Program-made: the position numbers and the translations under genes
NCBI GenBank assembly: GCA_034926225.1
Contig: JAYFRF010000002.1
Span: forward strand, 114,507 to 178,506
DNA: 64,000 bases
Source of the DNA: JAAZKA01 sp034926225
GTDB taxonomy: Bacteria > Bacillota > Clostridia > Oscillospirales > QAMX01
Reading direction: 5' to 3'
Part shown: positions 8,254-15,453 of the stretch, piece by piece
How the letters are laid out: each line of letters begins with the position of its first letter
Numbering within the stretch: the first letter of the stretch is position 1
Notes under the pieces: generated by a model
Seen by the model: only the letters and a program-made list of their open reading frames with translations
The model's database searches: none
Told to the model about the DNA's origin: nothing

Positions 8254-9012
8254 TTATAGCCCGCGGTCATGCGCGATGGTTCTGCGGAGCGCGCCGACGG
8301 CGGTGAGAATTGCGGGCGTCATGTCGGGGTGGTCGGGTTCGGCCTCCCCGGCTTTTTTGCGCTCCTGATTCCACAGAACGTTATATATGGCGGTGCAGCG
8401 CACGCCGAGGGATGCCGCGACGGTGTAGAGCGCGGCTGTCTCCATCTCAGATGCAAGCACGCCGAGCTGCTTCCACGCTTCCCATTTCGCGAGTAGCTCC
8501 CCCGCGACCGGCATGCGCTCGGGGCTGTGCTGCCCGTAAAAGGAGTCCTTTGACTGCACGACGCCGGTGTGGAGACGGTAGCCGCGCGCGTCGGCTTCGT
8601 CCGCGAGCGCACGCAGGAGGGTAAAGTCCCCGGACGCGGGATACTCGATCGGCGCGTATTCACGGCTGGTGCCCTCCTGCCGCACGGCGGAGAGGGCCGC
8701 CACAAGATCGCCCGCGCGCACCTTCCCGGCGATACCGCCGCAGGTGCCGACGCGCAGGAAGGTATCCGCGCCGAGGGAACAAAGCTCCTCCATCGCGATC
8801 GCCGCCGAGGGGCCGCCGATGCCGGTGGAGGTGACCGATACGGGGACGCCGGAGAGGGCGCCGGTATAGGTGGTAAACTCCCGGTTTTGCGCGACGGGGT
8901 GAGCGTCATCGAGGTATGCGGCGATCCGCGCGACGCGTCCGGGGTCGCCCGGGAGGATGCAGTAGCGCCCAACGTCGCCGGGCGCGCAAGCGATGTGATA
9001 GCTTTCGATCAT
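8254..9012 (-). CDS. udp: Uridine phosphorylase-like nucleoside phosphorylase
   Basis: A 252-residue NP-I family phosphorylase that splits a nucleoside with phosphate to give a base and ribose 1-phosphate. Family motifs seen are ILPGDPGR near residue 20, the phosphate-binding RVGTCGG and the ribose-binding EMETAALY. The E-M-E-T motif and overall pattern fit uridine phosphorylase better than purine enzymes, but substrate choice is inferred. The ATG at 9012 follows AAAGGAG; longer in-frame versions overlap the upstream transporter. It lies 19 bases after the EamA transporter gene, so the two form an operon and the transporter could move a nucleoside or base. Confidence 0.87.
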   Translation of the reverse strand: MIESYHIACAPGDVGRYCILPGDPGRVARIAAYLDDAHPVAQNREFTTYTGALSGVPVSVTSTGIGGPSAAIAMEELCSLGADTFLRVGTCGGIAGKVRAGDLVAALSAVRQEGTSREYAPIEYPASGDFTLLRALADEADARGYRLHTGVVQSKDSFYGQHSPERMPVAGELLAKWEAWKQLGVLASEMETAALYTVAASLGVRCTAIYNVLWNQERKKAGEAEPDHPDMTPAILTAVGALRRTIAHDRGL

Positions 9013-9031
9013 AAAAGACGGCTCCTTTGGG

Positions 9032-9916
9032 CTAGGATATGGCAAGCAGCGCGAGGGCGACGGCCGAGACGAAGATGCCGATGATCGCGCGGCGGCTGAC
9101 CCGTTCGCGCAGGAATACGCGGCTTGCAAGCATGACCGACGCGACGCCAAGGACACTCATGAGAGGGAAATAGAACGCGGCGTTGAAGGCGGATGCGTAG
9201 AGCATGAAGATGATGTTAGAGGTATCGGCCGCCGCCGCGCCGCCGAGGGAATAGCCGACCATGCGGCGGTTTAAGGTCAGCTCCGAGCGCCGGCGGAGCC
9301 ATCCGTAGAGGACGAACGGCAGCGTGAGCGCCGCGCCGGTGACGTGGAACAAAAAGAGGTACTCCTTAATATAGCCCGCGTAGAGATCGCAGTACCGGCG
9401 GGTGCAGATGACGGCGAATCCGCTGAAAACGAGTCCAAGAAGGGCGAACAGCACCCAGCGGAGCGTGATGGGCTTTTGCGCCTCGGCCTCCGTATAGCTG
9501 CCGGAGTTAAACAGCAGCAGGGCGGCGCAGAACAGCGCAAGTCCCCCGAGCTGCCACCACGCAAGGCTGTCGCCCCAAAAAAGCAGTCCCGCGAGCACGG
9601 GAAACAGCGGATTGAAGCTGCCGATGATGGTGGTCAGGGACATCGGGCCGATGCGCATCGCCATGACGGTGAAGATCATATAGATCACGTAGAAGACGCC
9701 GAACAAAACCGGCAGCCCCGCACGCTCCCATGTAAAGGACAGCGGCGCATACGGCGGCAGCGTAAAAATGAGGACGCCCTGACAGACGCAGAACAGACAA
9801 GTAAAGAGCATATGCTGCAAAAAGCAGGGTTTACCCGCCTGCGCGCGCTTCATGGTCACCGTGTTGACCGCCTTGCACAGCATGAACAACGCCAAAAGCC
9901 CGATAACCTCGATCAT
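9032..9916 (-). CDS. EamA/DMT-superfamily transporter
   Basis: A 294-residue integral membrane protein with about ten hydrophobic helices arranged as two EamA repeats, characteristic of the drug/metabolite transporter superfamily. Helices start at residues 3-15 and end at the extreme C-terminus. The substrate cannot be read from the sequence; nucleosides, bases, amino acids and drugs are all known for the family. The nearest hint is its position directly upstream of uridine phosphorylase in one operon. The start codon follows GGAGG and lies 38 bases below a clear promoter. Confidence 0.82.
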   Translation of the reverse strand: MIEVIGLLALFMLCKAVNTVTMKRAQAGKPCFLQHMLFTCLFCVCQGVLIFTLPPYAPLSFTWERAGLPVLFGVFYVIYMIFTVMAMRIGPMSLTTIIGSFNPLFPVLAGLLFWGDSLAWWQLGGLALFCAALLLFNSGSYTEAEAQKPITLRWVLFALLGLVFSGFAVICTRRYCDLYAGYIKEYLFLFHVTGAALTLPFVLYGWLRRRSELTLNRRMVGYSLGGAAAADTSNIIFMLYASAFNAAFYFPLMSVLGVASVMLASRVFLRERVSRRAIIGIFVSAVALALLAIS

Positions 9917-9954
9917 AATTTCCTCCGCTAGGCAAAAATATACATTACGGTTTC

Positions 9955-9983
9955 AGTATATCGTAATTTCGCTGAAAAGTAAA
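9955..9983 (-). promoter_or_regulatory. Promoter of the EamA-udp operon
   Basis: On the minus strand, TTTACT (9978-9983), a 17-base spacer and TATACT (9955-9960). Confidence 0.7.
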
Positions 9984-10069
9984 GGGAATAATATGGCTGA
10001 AATCCTGCATGTTAATCCTGCATTGATTGAATTAATTCGTATTTGCATAGTTTATCGTAAGATTTGCTA

Positions 10070-10098
10070 TAGACAATGAAAATAAAAAGTGATATTAT
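10070..10098 (+). promoter_or_regulatory. Promoter of the glutamate dehydrogenase gene
   Basis: TAGACA (10070-10075), a 17-base spacer and TATTAT (10093-10098). Transcription from here would start just ahead of the structured leader. Confidence 0.6.
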
Positions 10099-10118
10099 GT
10101 AGTTGTTAACAAAAATAA

Positions 10119-10178
10119 CGTCCCTTTAGGAACCCGCTGCAATACGGCGGCGGAAGGGGACGGCTGGGAGGCAGCAAA
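10119..10178 (+). promoter_or_regulatory. Structured 5' leader of glutamate dehydrogenase
   Basis: CGTCCCTTT (10119-10127) pairs with AAGGGGACG (10154-10162) as a nine-base-pair stem with one G-U; inside it CCGC (10134-10137) can pair with GCGG (10147-10150). Immediately after, GCTG-GGAGG-CAGC presents the Shine-Dalgarno in the loop of a small hairpin. No riboswitch class was matched with confidence. Confidence 0.5.
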
Positions 10179-10181
10179 GCT

Positions 10182-11441
10182 ATGGCGGCAACATATAATC
10201 CGTATGAGAATATGCTCAACGTATTGGAGAAGGCGGCCGGAATGCTCGGGCTTGCGGAGAGCGATTATGAAGCGCTGAAGTACCCGGAGCGTGAGCTGAA
10301 GGTCGCGGTGCCGGTTCGCATGGACGACGGCAGCGTTCGCGTCTTCGAGGGCTATCGCGTGCAGCATTCCTCGTCCAGAGGTCCGTGCAAGGGCGGTATC
10401 CGTTTCCATCCGCAGGTCGACATCGACGAGGTGAAGGCGCTGGCGGCGTGGATGAGCTTAAAGTGCGCGGTTGCGAACATCCCCTACGGCGGCGCGAAGG
10501 GCGCGGTCAAGGTCGATCCGCGTTCCGTATCGCATAAGGAGCTGGAGCGCATCACGCGCCGGTACACGGCGGCGATCCTGCCCTTAATCGGACCGGAAAA
10601 GGACATTCCCGCGCCGGACGTCGGTTCGACGCCGGAGATGATGGGCTGGATCATGGACACCTACTCCATGTTCCAGGGTCATACGGTGCCGGGCGTCGTT
10701 ACGGGCAAACCGATCGGCGTGGGCGGCTCTCTCGGCCGCGGAGAGGCGACTGGACGCGGCGTACTGTTTACGGCGCGCGAGCTGTTCTCGCGGTTAGGTA
10801 AGGATCTCTCGAAGGCGCGCGTCGCCGTGCAGGGCATGGGCAACGTCGGCGGCACAACGGCAAGGCTGCTGTACCGGGAAGGCTGCAAGGTCGTCGCGCT
10901 CGCGGACGTCTCCGGCGGCGTACTCTGCGAGGACGGCCTGAATGTCGAGGAAATCTATCAGTACTGCTACATCAACCACAATTTCCTCGAGACCTATAAC
11001 GCGCCGGGCGTCATCCACTGCACGGGTAAGGAAGTGCTCTGCGCGGACGTCGATCTGCTGGTTCCGGCAGCGCTGGAAAATCAGCTGACGGAGGAGATCG
11101 CGGCGGACGTGAAAGCGCCCTTGATCGTCGAAGGCGCGAACGGCCCGACGACGGTGGAAGCTGATGAAATTTTCGCGAAGATGGGCAAGTACGTCGTGCC
11201 GGACATCCTGGCCAACGCCGGCGGCGTGGTCGTTTCATATTTCGAATGGGTGCAGAACATCCAGTCGCTGATGTGGGACGAGGAGCAGGTCAACGGGATG
11301 CTCGAGAAGATCATGCGCCGCGCGTTCGCGGAGGTCTGGGATAAAGCACACGAGCATGATGCAACACTGCGTCTCGGCGCGAACATGGTAGCGCTGGCGC
11401 GTCTGGTCTCGGCAAAGAAGACCCGCGGCATTTTCCCGTAA
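10182..11441 (+). CDS. gdhA: Glutamate dehydrogenase (Glu/Leu/Phe/Val dehydrogenase family)
   Basis: A 419-residue dehydrogenase that interconverts glutamate and 2-oxoglutarate plus ammonia. The catalytic region contains K70 (GPCKGG), K94 (SLKCA) and K106 (PYGGAKG); the nucleotide-binding domain has a GxGNVG motif (VQGMGNVGG) near residue 215. Length matches the hexameric 420-residue class rather than the 450-residue NADP class. I cannot decide NAD versus NADP, nor fully exclude leucine or phenylalanine specificity. It is a single-gene unit with its own promoter, a folded leader and a strong terminator, which suggests individual control, perhaps by nitrogen status. Confidence 0.92.
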   Translation: MAATYNPYENMLNVLEKAAGMLGLAESDYEALKYPERELKVAVPVRMDDGSVRVFEGYRVQHSSSRGPCKGGIRFHPQVDIDEVKALAAWMSLKCAVANIPYGGAKGAVKVDPRSVSHKELERITRRYTAAILPLIGPEKDIPAPDVGSTPEMMGWIMDTYSMFQGHTVPGVVTGKPIGVGGSLGRGEATGRGVLFTARELFSRLGKDLSKARVAVQGMGNVGGTTARLLYREGCKVVALADVSGGVLCEDGLNVEEIYQYCYINHNFLETYNAPGVIHCTGKEVLCADVDLLVPAALENQLTEEIAADVKAPLIVEGANGPTTVEADEIFAKMGKYVVPDILANAGGVVVSYFEWVQNIQSLMWDEEQVNGMLEKIMRRAFAEVWDKAHEHDATLRLGANMVALARLVSAKKTRGIFP

Positions 11442-11458
11442 GCGATATGGATGCAACG

Positions 11459-11510
11459 AGCCCCCGCGAGGGTATCCCGTCTTTGGGATGCCTTCGCGGG
11501 GGCGTTTTTT
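11459..11510 (+). terminator. Terminator of glutamate dehydrogenase
   Basis: GCCCCCGCGAGGG pairs with CCTTCGCGGGGGC, with an inner TCCC/GGGA stem, followed by six Ts at 11505-11510. Its 3' arm is nearly identical to that of the terminator at 12297. Confidence 0.93.
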
Positions 11511-11525
11511 GTCTTTATCCGCGAT

Positions 11526-12278
11526 TTATAGCCGAATGGCCGTCTCAAGTGCCACCTTCAAAATCCGTTCCCGCATATCCTCGGGCATATTCCCGAGAAT
11601 CCGCTGATCCCAGTCGTCCCCGTCGAGACAGTCGGCGGCGTACAGGAACTGGTATACCTCTTTTTTACGGAACTGTCCGACCGCCATAACCGACGCGCAT
11701 TCCATCTCGACGACGGCGCAGCCTTCTTTTTTCCGCGCATCGGTATTGCGACGCGTCTCGCGGTAAAAGCCGTCCGTCGTCCATGCCTTCGTCCGTATAT
11801 ACGATACCATCATGGTGTCGAAAATCCGGGCAAGCTTTCCGGCGGTTTCGATTTCTATGTAGTCGGCGGCGGGCGCATAGTGATAGCTCGCTCCCTCATC
11901 GCGATACGCGGCAGTCGGTACAATCAGATGCCCGCCGGTGATGCTCTTGTCGAGCGCGCCGCAGGAACCGAAAAACAAAAACCTCTCCGCGCCCATGGCG
12001 ATGACCTCTTCGAGCAGCGCAGCGGAAGCCGCACCGCCCAACATCGTGTGGTAAAACCCGAGTTCCTTTCCCTGATAGGTAAACTTATAGACCGGTACGC
12101 TTCTGCCGGCACTCATCACGCAAACCTGTTCGGGCTGCATCGTGATCATCAGCAGATCGGCAAACTTCTGCGTAAAAACCACAAGCACGGTCTTTGGGAA
12201 TCCCTCGATCGCCCCCACTACCCGGCTCGGTGCGATGATCTCTTCACCTGTCAGGTCGAATGTGTTAATAATGCTCAT
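11526..12278 (-). CDS. Nucleoside phosphorylase family protein
   Basis: A 250-residue member of the PNP/UDP (NP-I) family. Motifs: LFFGSCGALD (phosphate/ribose site), a long central segment, and VVEMECASVMAV, which corresponds to the E-M-E ribose-binding signature. Its base specificity is unclear, and the sequence is divergent from both the uridine enzyme at 8254 and the purine enzyme at 20792. The ATG at 12278 follows GGAG. It is boxed between two terminators with matching arms; no promoter is obvious between the upstream terminator and the gene, so it may rely on read-through from the oxidoreductase gene. Confidence 0.82.
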   Translation of the reverse strand: MSIINTFDLTGEEIIAPSRVVGAIEGFPKTVLVVFTQKFADLLMITMQPEQVCVMSAGRSVPVYKFTYQGKELGFYHTMLGGAASAALLEEVIAMGAERFLFFGSCGALDKSITGGHLIVPTAAYRDEGASYHYAPAADYIEIETAGKLARIFDTMMVSYIRTKAWTTDGFYRETRRNTDARKKEGCAVVEMECASVMAVGQFRKKEVYQFLYAADCLDGDDWDQRILGNMPEDMRERILKVALETAIRL

Positions 12279-12293
12279 AGTATCTCCATAGAT

Positions 12294-12336
12294 TGAAAAA
12301 CCCCCGCACAAGATGCCTTCGCGGGGGCGTTTTTTT
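12294..12336. terminator. Bidirectional terminator below the oxidoreductase gene
   Basis: CCCCCGC and GCGGGGG are separated by 13 bases. Seven Ts follow on the plus strand and a five-A run precedes, providing a U-tract for the minus-strand gene ending at 12346. Confidence 0.8.
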
Positions 12337-12345
12337 CATATCATT

Positions 12346-13389
12346 TTACTCGAAATCGACGCGCGCACCGGTTTCGGCAGAACGGAACGCGGCTTCGATG
12401 AGCTTTAAGACACGCATAACCTGGGCGTGGGTCACAAGCTGCGTTTCTTCGCCGTCGATGGCGCGGCAGACATTGCGGTAGAAGTCGTGGACGTCGGACT
12501 CAGGACGGCAAAGCTCGTAGGTATCGGTCGTCACGCCGTCGCGCGGGGCCATGGTTTTCGTCAGTCCGGCGGCGGTTTCGACGGGCAGAACGTCGCTTTC
12601 GTGCCAGTACTTGCACTTGACAACCTTCGTATTTTCACGCCAGTCGGCAATGAGGGCGGTACCGGATTTGCATTTCATATAGAAGCGGGGCATCGCGATG
12701 AAATTGAGGGTGCCGACCTCGACGAAGGCGGTCTTACCGGATTCGAAGGTGATTTCCAGGCGGAAGCCGTCGTCGACCTCGTCGTTGGTGATGTTTTCGA
12801 GGGCGCAGCTGACATAGCGGACCTTTTCGTCGGTGAGCTGAAGGATCTGGTCGATCAGATGCACGCCCCAGTCATAGAGCATGCCGCCGCCGTAGGCCTT
12901 CTTGCCCCGCCAGTCGCTGGGGATGCCGCGCGAACCGTGGATACGGGACTCAACGCGGATCAGCTCGCCGATTTCACCGGTTTTTAAGAGCTGCTTCATC
13001 GCGAGGAAGTCGACGTCCCAGCGGCGGTTCTGGTGGACGGTAAAGAGCTTTCCGCTGCGGTTTGAAGCGTTGATCATCGTTTGCAGCTCGGCGGAGGTGA
13101 TCGCGACAGGCTTTTCGCAGATCGCGTTCTTGCCTTGCTCGAGCGCGCGGATCACGACGGCAGGATGCGCGTCGTTCGGGACGGCAACGGTGACAAGATC
13201 GACAGCGGGATCGGCCAGCACTGCTTCATAGGTGTCATACGCGAAGATCCCGCGCGAGCGGGCAAGCTCGCGGCGCTCAGGTTTGATATCATAGATACCC
13301 CGAAGGTTGACGACGTCGCTTTTCAGCGCTTTTTCGGTGTGCCAGCCGCCCATGCCGCCGTAACCGATGACAACCAGATTCTTTTTCAT
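12346..13389 (-). CDS. Gfo/Idh/MocA-family oxidoreductase
   Basis: A 347-residue NAD(P)-dependent oxidoreductase. The Rossmann nucleotide-binding motif GYGGMGGWH is at residues 9-17, followed by the family's C-E-K-P motif (ICEKPVAIT) near residue 92 and the later YDWGVHLIDQ motif of the substrate domain. Family members oxidise sugars, inositols or related polyols; substrate is unknown here. The start ATG lies below a good promoter. It is monocistronic or reads into the nucleoside phosphorylase at 11526. A second, different member of the family is at 18033. Confidence 0.88.
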   Translation of the reverse strand: MKKNLVVIGYGGMGGWHTEKALKSDVVNLRGIYDIKPERRELARSRGIFAYDTYEAVLADPAVDLVTVAVPNDAHPAVVIRALEQGKNAICEKPVAITSAELQTMINASNRSGKLFTVHQNRRWDVDFLAMKQLLKTGEIGELIRVESRIHGSRGIPSDWRGKKAYGGGMLYDWGVHLIDQILQLTDEKVRYVSCALENITNDEVDDGFRLEITFESGKTAFVEVGTLNFIAMPRFYMKCKSGTALIADWRENTKVVKCKYWHESDVLPVETAAGLTKTMAPRDGVTTDTYELCRPESDVHDFYRNVCRAIDGEETQLVTHAQVMRVLKLIEAAFRSAETGARVDFE

Positions 13390-13431
13390 ATGTAAACACC
13401 CCTTTGTATAATCATTCTTTGTCTGCGGCTG

Positions 13432-13460
13432 ATTATAGCACGGTTTTGTCGAAATAGCAA
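13432..13460 (-). promoter_or_regulatory. Promoter of the Gfo/Idh/MocA gene
   Basis: On the minus strand, TTGCTA (13455-13460), a 17-base spacer and TATAAT (13432-13437). Confidence 0.7.
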
Positions 13461-13482
13461 GTCTCTTTCATCAAAGACGCGC

Positions 13483-13528
13483 GAAAAGCCGCGGAACATA
13501 AAAAACCGTCCCGCAGCTTTTTACAGAC
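13483..13528 (-). terminator. Possible tyrS terminator
   Basis: On the minus strand AAAGC-T-GCGG pairs with CCGC-G-GCTTTT across an 18-base loop region. The U-tract is short, so this is only a likely terminator. Confidence 0.45.
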
Positions 13529-13553
13529 CTATTGGAGCCTTATACCCTATGCT

Positions 13554-14813
13554 TTATTCAAAAACAACCTTCAGGAAGTTCTTTTTCCCCTTTTTCAACA
13601 TCACAAACCCATCTTTTAAGTCGTCAGCAGTCACCGTACGCGCGATATCCTCCACCTTGTCGCCGTTTAAGAGGATGCCGCCCTGCTGCACCATACGGCG
13701 GGCTTCGGACTTCGACGCGATGAGCTTGGTTTCGGCGAGCAGGTCGATGATGCCGATGCCGTCCGAAAGACGGGCGGCGGCGACGGTAACGGAAGGCGCG
13801 TTCGCGGCGTCGGCGTTCGCGGAGAAGAGCCCCTTCACCGCTTCGACGACCTTATCGGCTTCCTCCTTACCATGGACGAGCTTTGTGATCTCGTAAGCCA
13901 TCAGGCGCTTGGCGGCGAGGATATCGTCCTTCAGAATCCGCGCGATCTCCTCAAGGGGTACGCGTGTAAACAGGCGCAGGAGGTTTTCGCAGTCCTCGTC
14001 GGCGACGTTGTAGAAATACTGGTAGAAATCGTAGGGCGTCGTGCGGTCGGAGGCGACCCAGAGCGCGCCGTTTTCGGTCTTGCCCATCTTCTTGCCTTCC
14101 TTGGTGAGAAGCAGGGGGTTTGTCAGCCCGAAGATATCCTCGTCGGAGGCGGACGCGTCAGGGTCGATATGGCGCATTTTGCGGTTTAGCTCGGAGCCCG
14201 CGATGATGTTGCCCCACTGATCGGAGCCGCCGATTTCCAGGGTGCAGCCGTAGGTGCGGTTTAAATAGATAAAGTCGTAAGCCTGCATCAGCATGTAGCC
14301 CATTTCGAGGAAGGTTAAGCCCCCCTGTTTGAGGCGGTTCGCGTAGGCGTCGGCCGCGAGCATAACGTTGACGTTGAAGTGGATGCCGACATCGCGCATG
14401 AAGTCGATATAGGGGTAATCACGAAACCATTCGTCGTTGTCGAGAATGATGGCGGGGTTGTCGCCGTCGGTGCGGATGAACTTGGACGCGAGGGTCTTGA
14501 CCTCGTCGACATTGTGGCGCACCTGCTCCTTGGTCATCATTTTACGCATATCGCTCTTGCCGGAGGGGTCGCCGACCTGCGCGGTCGCGCCGCCGATGAC
14601 GAGGATGCCGCGATGCCCTGCTTCCTGGAGGTAGCGGAAGACCATGAGGGCGAAGAAATGGCCGATATGCAGGGAGTCGGCGGTGGGGTCCACGCCGAGG
14701 TAAAAGGTGATCGGGCCTTTCTGTAAGCGGGCTTCGAGCGCGTCGAGATTGGTGCATTGATAGACGTATCCGCGTTCCTTTAACAGGTCGAGTACATTCG
14801 GATTGAATTCCAT
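13554..14813 (-). CDS. tyrS: Tyrosyl-tRNA synthetase
   Basis: A 419-residue class I synthetase that charges tRNA-Tyr. The HIGH motif appears as L48-H-I-G-H52, the KMSKS loop as KKMGKT near residue 235, and the GGSDQWGN motif binds tyrosine. The C-terminal 70 residues form an S4 RNA-binding domain. The ATG at 14813 follows AAAGGAG. The long leader upstream is a tyrosine T-box with a UAC specifier codon, so expression rises when uncharged tRNA-Tyr accumulates. All these points agree and the call is firm. Confidence 0.98.
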   Translation of the reverse strand: MEFNPNVLDLLKERGYVYQCTNLDALEARLQKGPITFYLGVDPTADSLHIGHFFALMVFRYLQEAGHRGILVIGGATAQVGDPSGKSDMRKMMTKEQVRHNVDEVKTLASKFIRTDGDNPAIILDNDEWFRDYPYIDFMRDVGIHFNVNVMLAADAYANRLKQGGLTFLEMGYMLMQAYDFIYLNRTYGCTLEIGGSDQWGNIIAGSELNRKMRHIDPDASASDEDIFGLTNPLLLTKEGKKMGKTENGALWVASDRTTPYDFYQYFYNVADEDCENLLRLFTRVPLEEIARILKDDILAAKRLMAYEITKLVHGKEEADKVVEAVKGLFSANADAANAPSVTVAAARLSDGIGIIDLLAETKLIASKSEARRMVQQGGILLNGDKVEDIARTVTADDLKDGFVMLKKGKKNFLKVVFE

Positions 14814-14842
14814 TTTTTGGCACTCCTTTCATAATCGCAAAA

Positions 14843-15090
14843 AAAATAAAGCCCCCGCGCCCGATAAAAAGGGCGAGGGAAGCCTCGCGGTACCACCTTA
14901 CTTCGCCGCATGCCGATTTTGTCGGTCACGCAGCCTTGCGGACGGAGGATATCGGTGTCCGTCTGTTGATCACCGTCTCACGCTCACCGGAGTGTAGATC
15001 GAACACACGCGCCGCACGGATGTCGCACCAAAGTCATCCGTTCTCTGAAAGCCAGCGTCACGGCTCTAAGCCCCCGCATAAACGCGGGGC
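14843..15090 (-). promoter_or_regulatory. Tyrosine T-box leader of tyrS
   Basis: On the minus strand the T-box sequence TGGTACCGCG is at 14886-14895, followed by a terminator (CGCCC paired with GGGCG, then a U-rich tract, 14843-14880). Stem I contains the distal AGAGA bulge near 15042, a lower stem ACGCT/AGCGT, and a specifier loop GATC-TAC-ACT in which the tyrosine codon UAC occupies 14994-14996. A separate small CCCCGC/GCGGGG hairpin (15072-15089) lies at the 5' end. Antitermination by uncharged tRNA-Tyr is inferred from the class. Confidence 0.94.
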
Positions 15091-15128
15091 GTCCGGGTCA
15101 TCGTATGAGAATGCTATATACAAATTTT

Positions 15129-15157
15129 ATTATAACCAAATTTCCGCACGCTGTCAA
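15129..15157 (-). promoter_or_regulatory. tyrS promoter
   Basis: On the minus strand, consensus TTGACA (15152-15157), a 17-base spacer and consensus TATAAT (15129-15134). Confidence 0.9.
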
Positions 15158-15217
15158 ACGGCAATATTACTAAAAAAGCGTCCCCTTTCGCGCAAATCCC
15201 CGGCGACCTGTGCGACT

Positions 15218-15397
15218 GTGGTCATCTTCGATGACCACGCCCGCAGAACCCGCGTCCCTCCCCCGTATAAGAAACGCCCGCAGGCGTTTTCGTCCTTAAA
15301 AAGGTGCTTTCTTGTCCAGTATTCTCAGTGCCACTTCGTGACACTGAGAATACTGGCGCGGGGCGGTCCGGAGGGCGTTGTCACCTTTGGTGACAAC
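15218..15397. repeat. Cluster of four perfect hairpins in non-coding DNA
   Basis: Between tyrS and the fucosidase gene lie: GTGGTCATC-TTC-GATGACCAC (15218-15238); AAACGCC-CGCA-GGCGTTT (15272-15289); a 15-base-pair stem 15316-15330/15342-15356 whose loop contains a nested CAC-TTC-GTG; and GTTGTCACC-TTT-GGTGACAAC (15377-15397). Three of the four end in a three-base TTC or TTT loop and share a GTCA(T/C)C-like core. No open reading frame in the stretch looks real. One or more may terminate the 10-kb array ending at 15454, but several would be redundant for that. Confidence 0.8.
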
Positions 15398-15453
15398 AAG
15401 AAGGCCCCTCCAGAAGGTAATATCCAGCAAAAAACCATGTTGAGAAGGAAAAG

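Noticed and set aside
9852..10079. Plus-strand open frame between the transporter and gdhA promoters
   Set aside because: It overlaps two promoters and lacks coding character.
10119..10178. Known glutamine riboswitch
   Set aside because: Only a partial resemblance to the conserved core; not enough to name it.
15218..15397. CRISPR array
   Set aside because: The repeats differ in sequence and length, spacing is irregular, and no cas gene is nearby.
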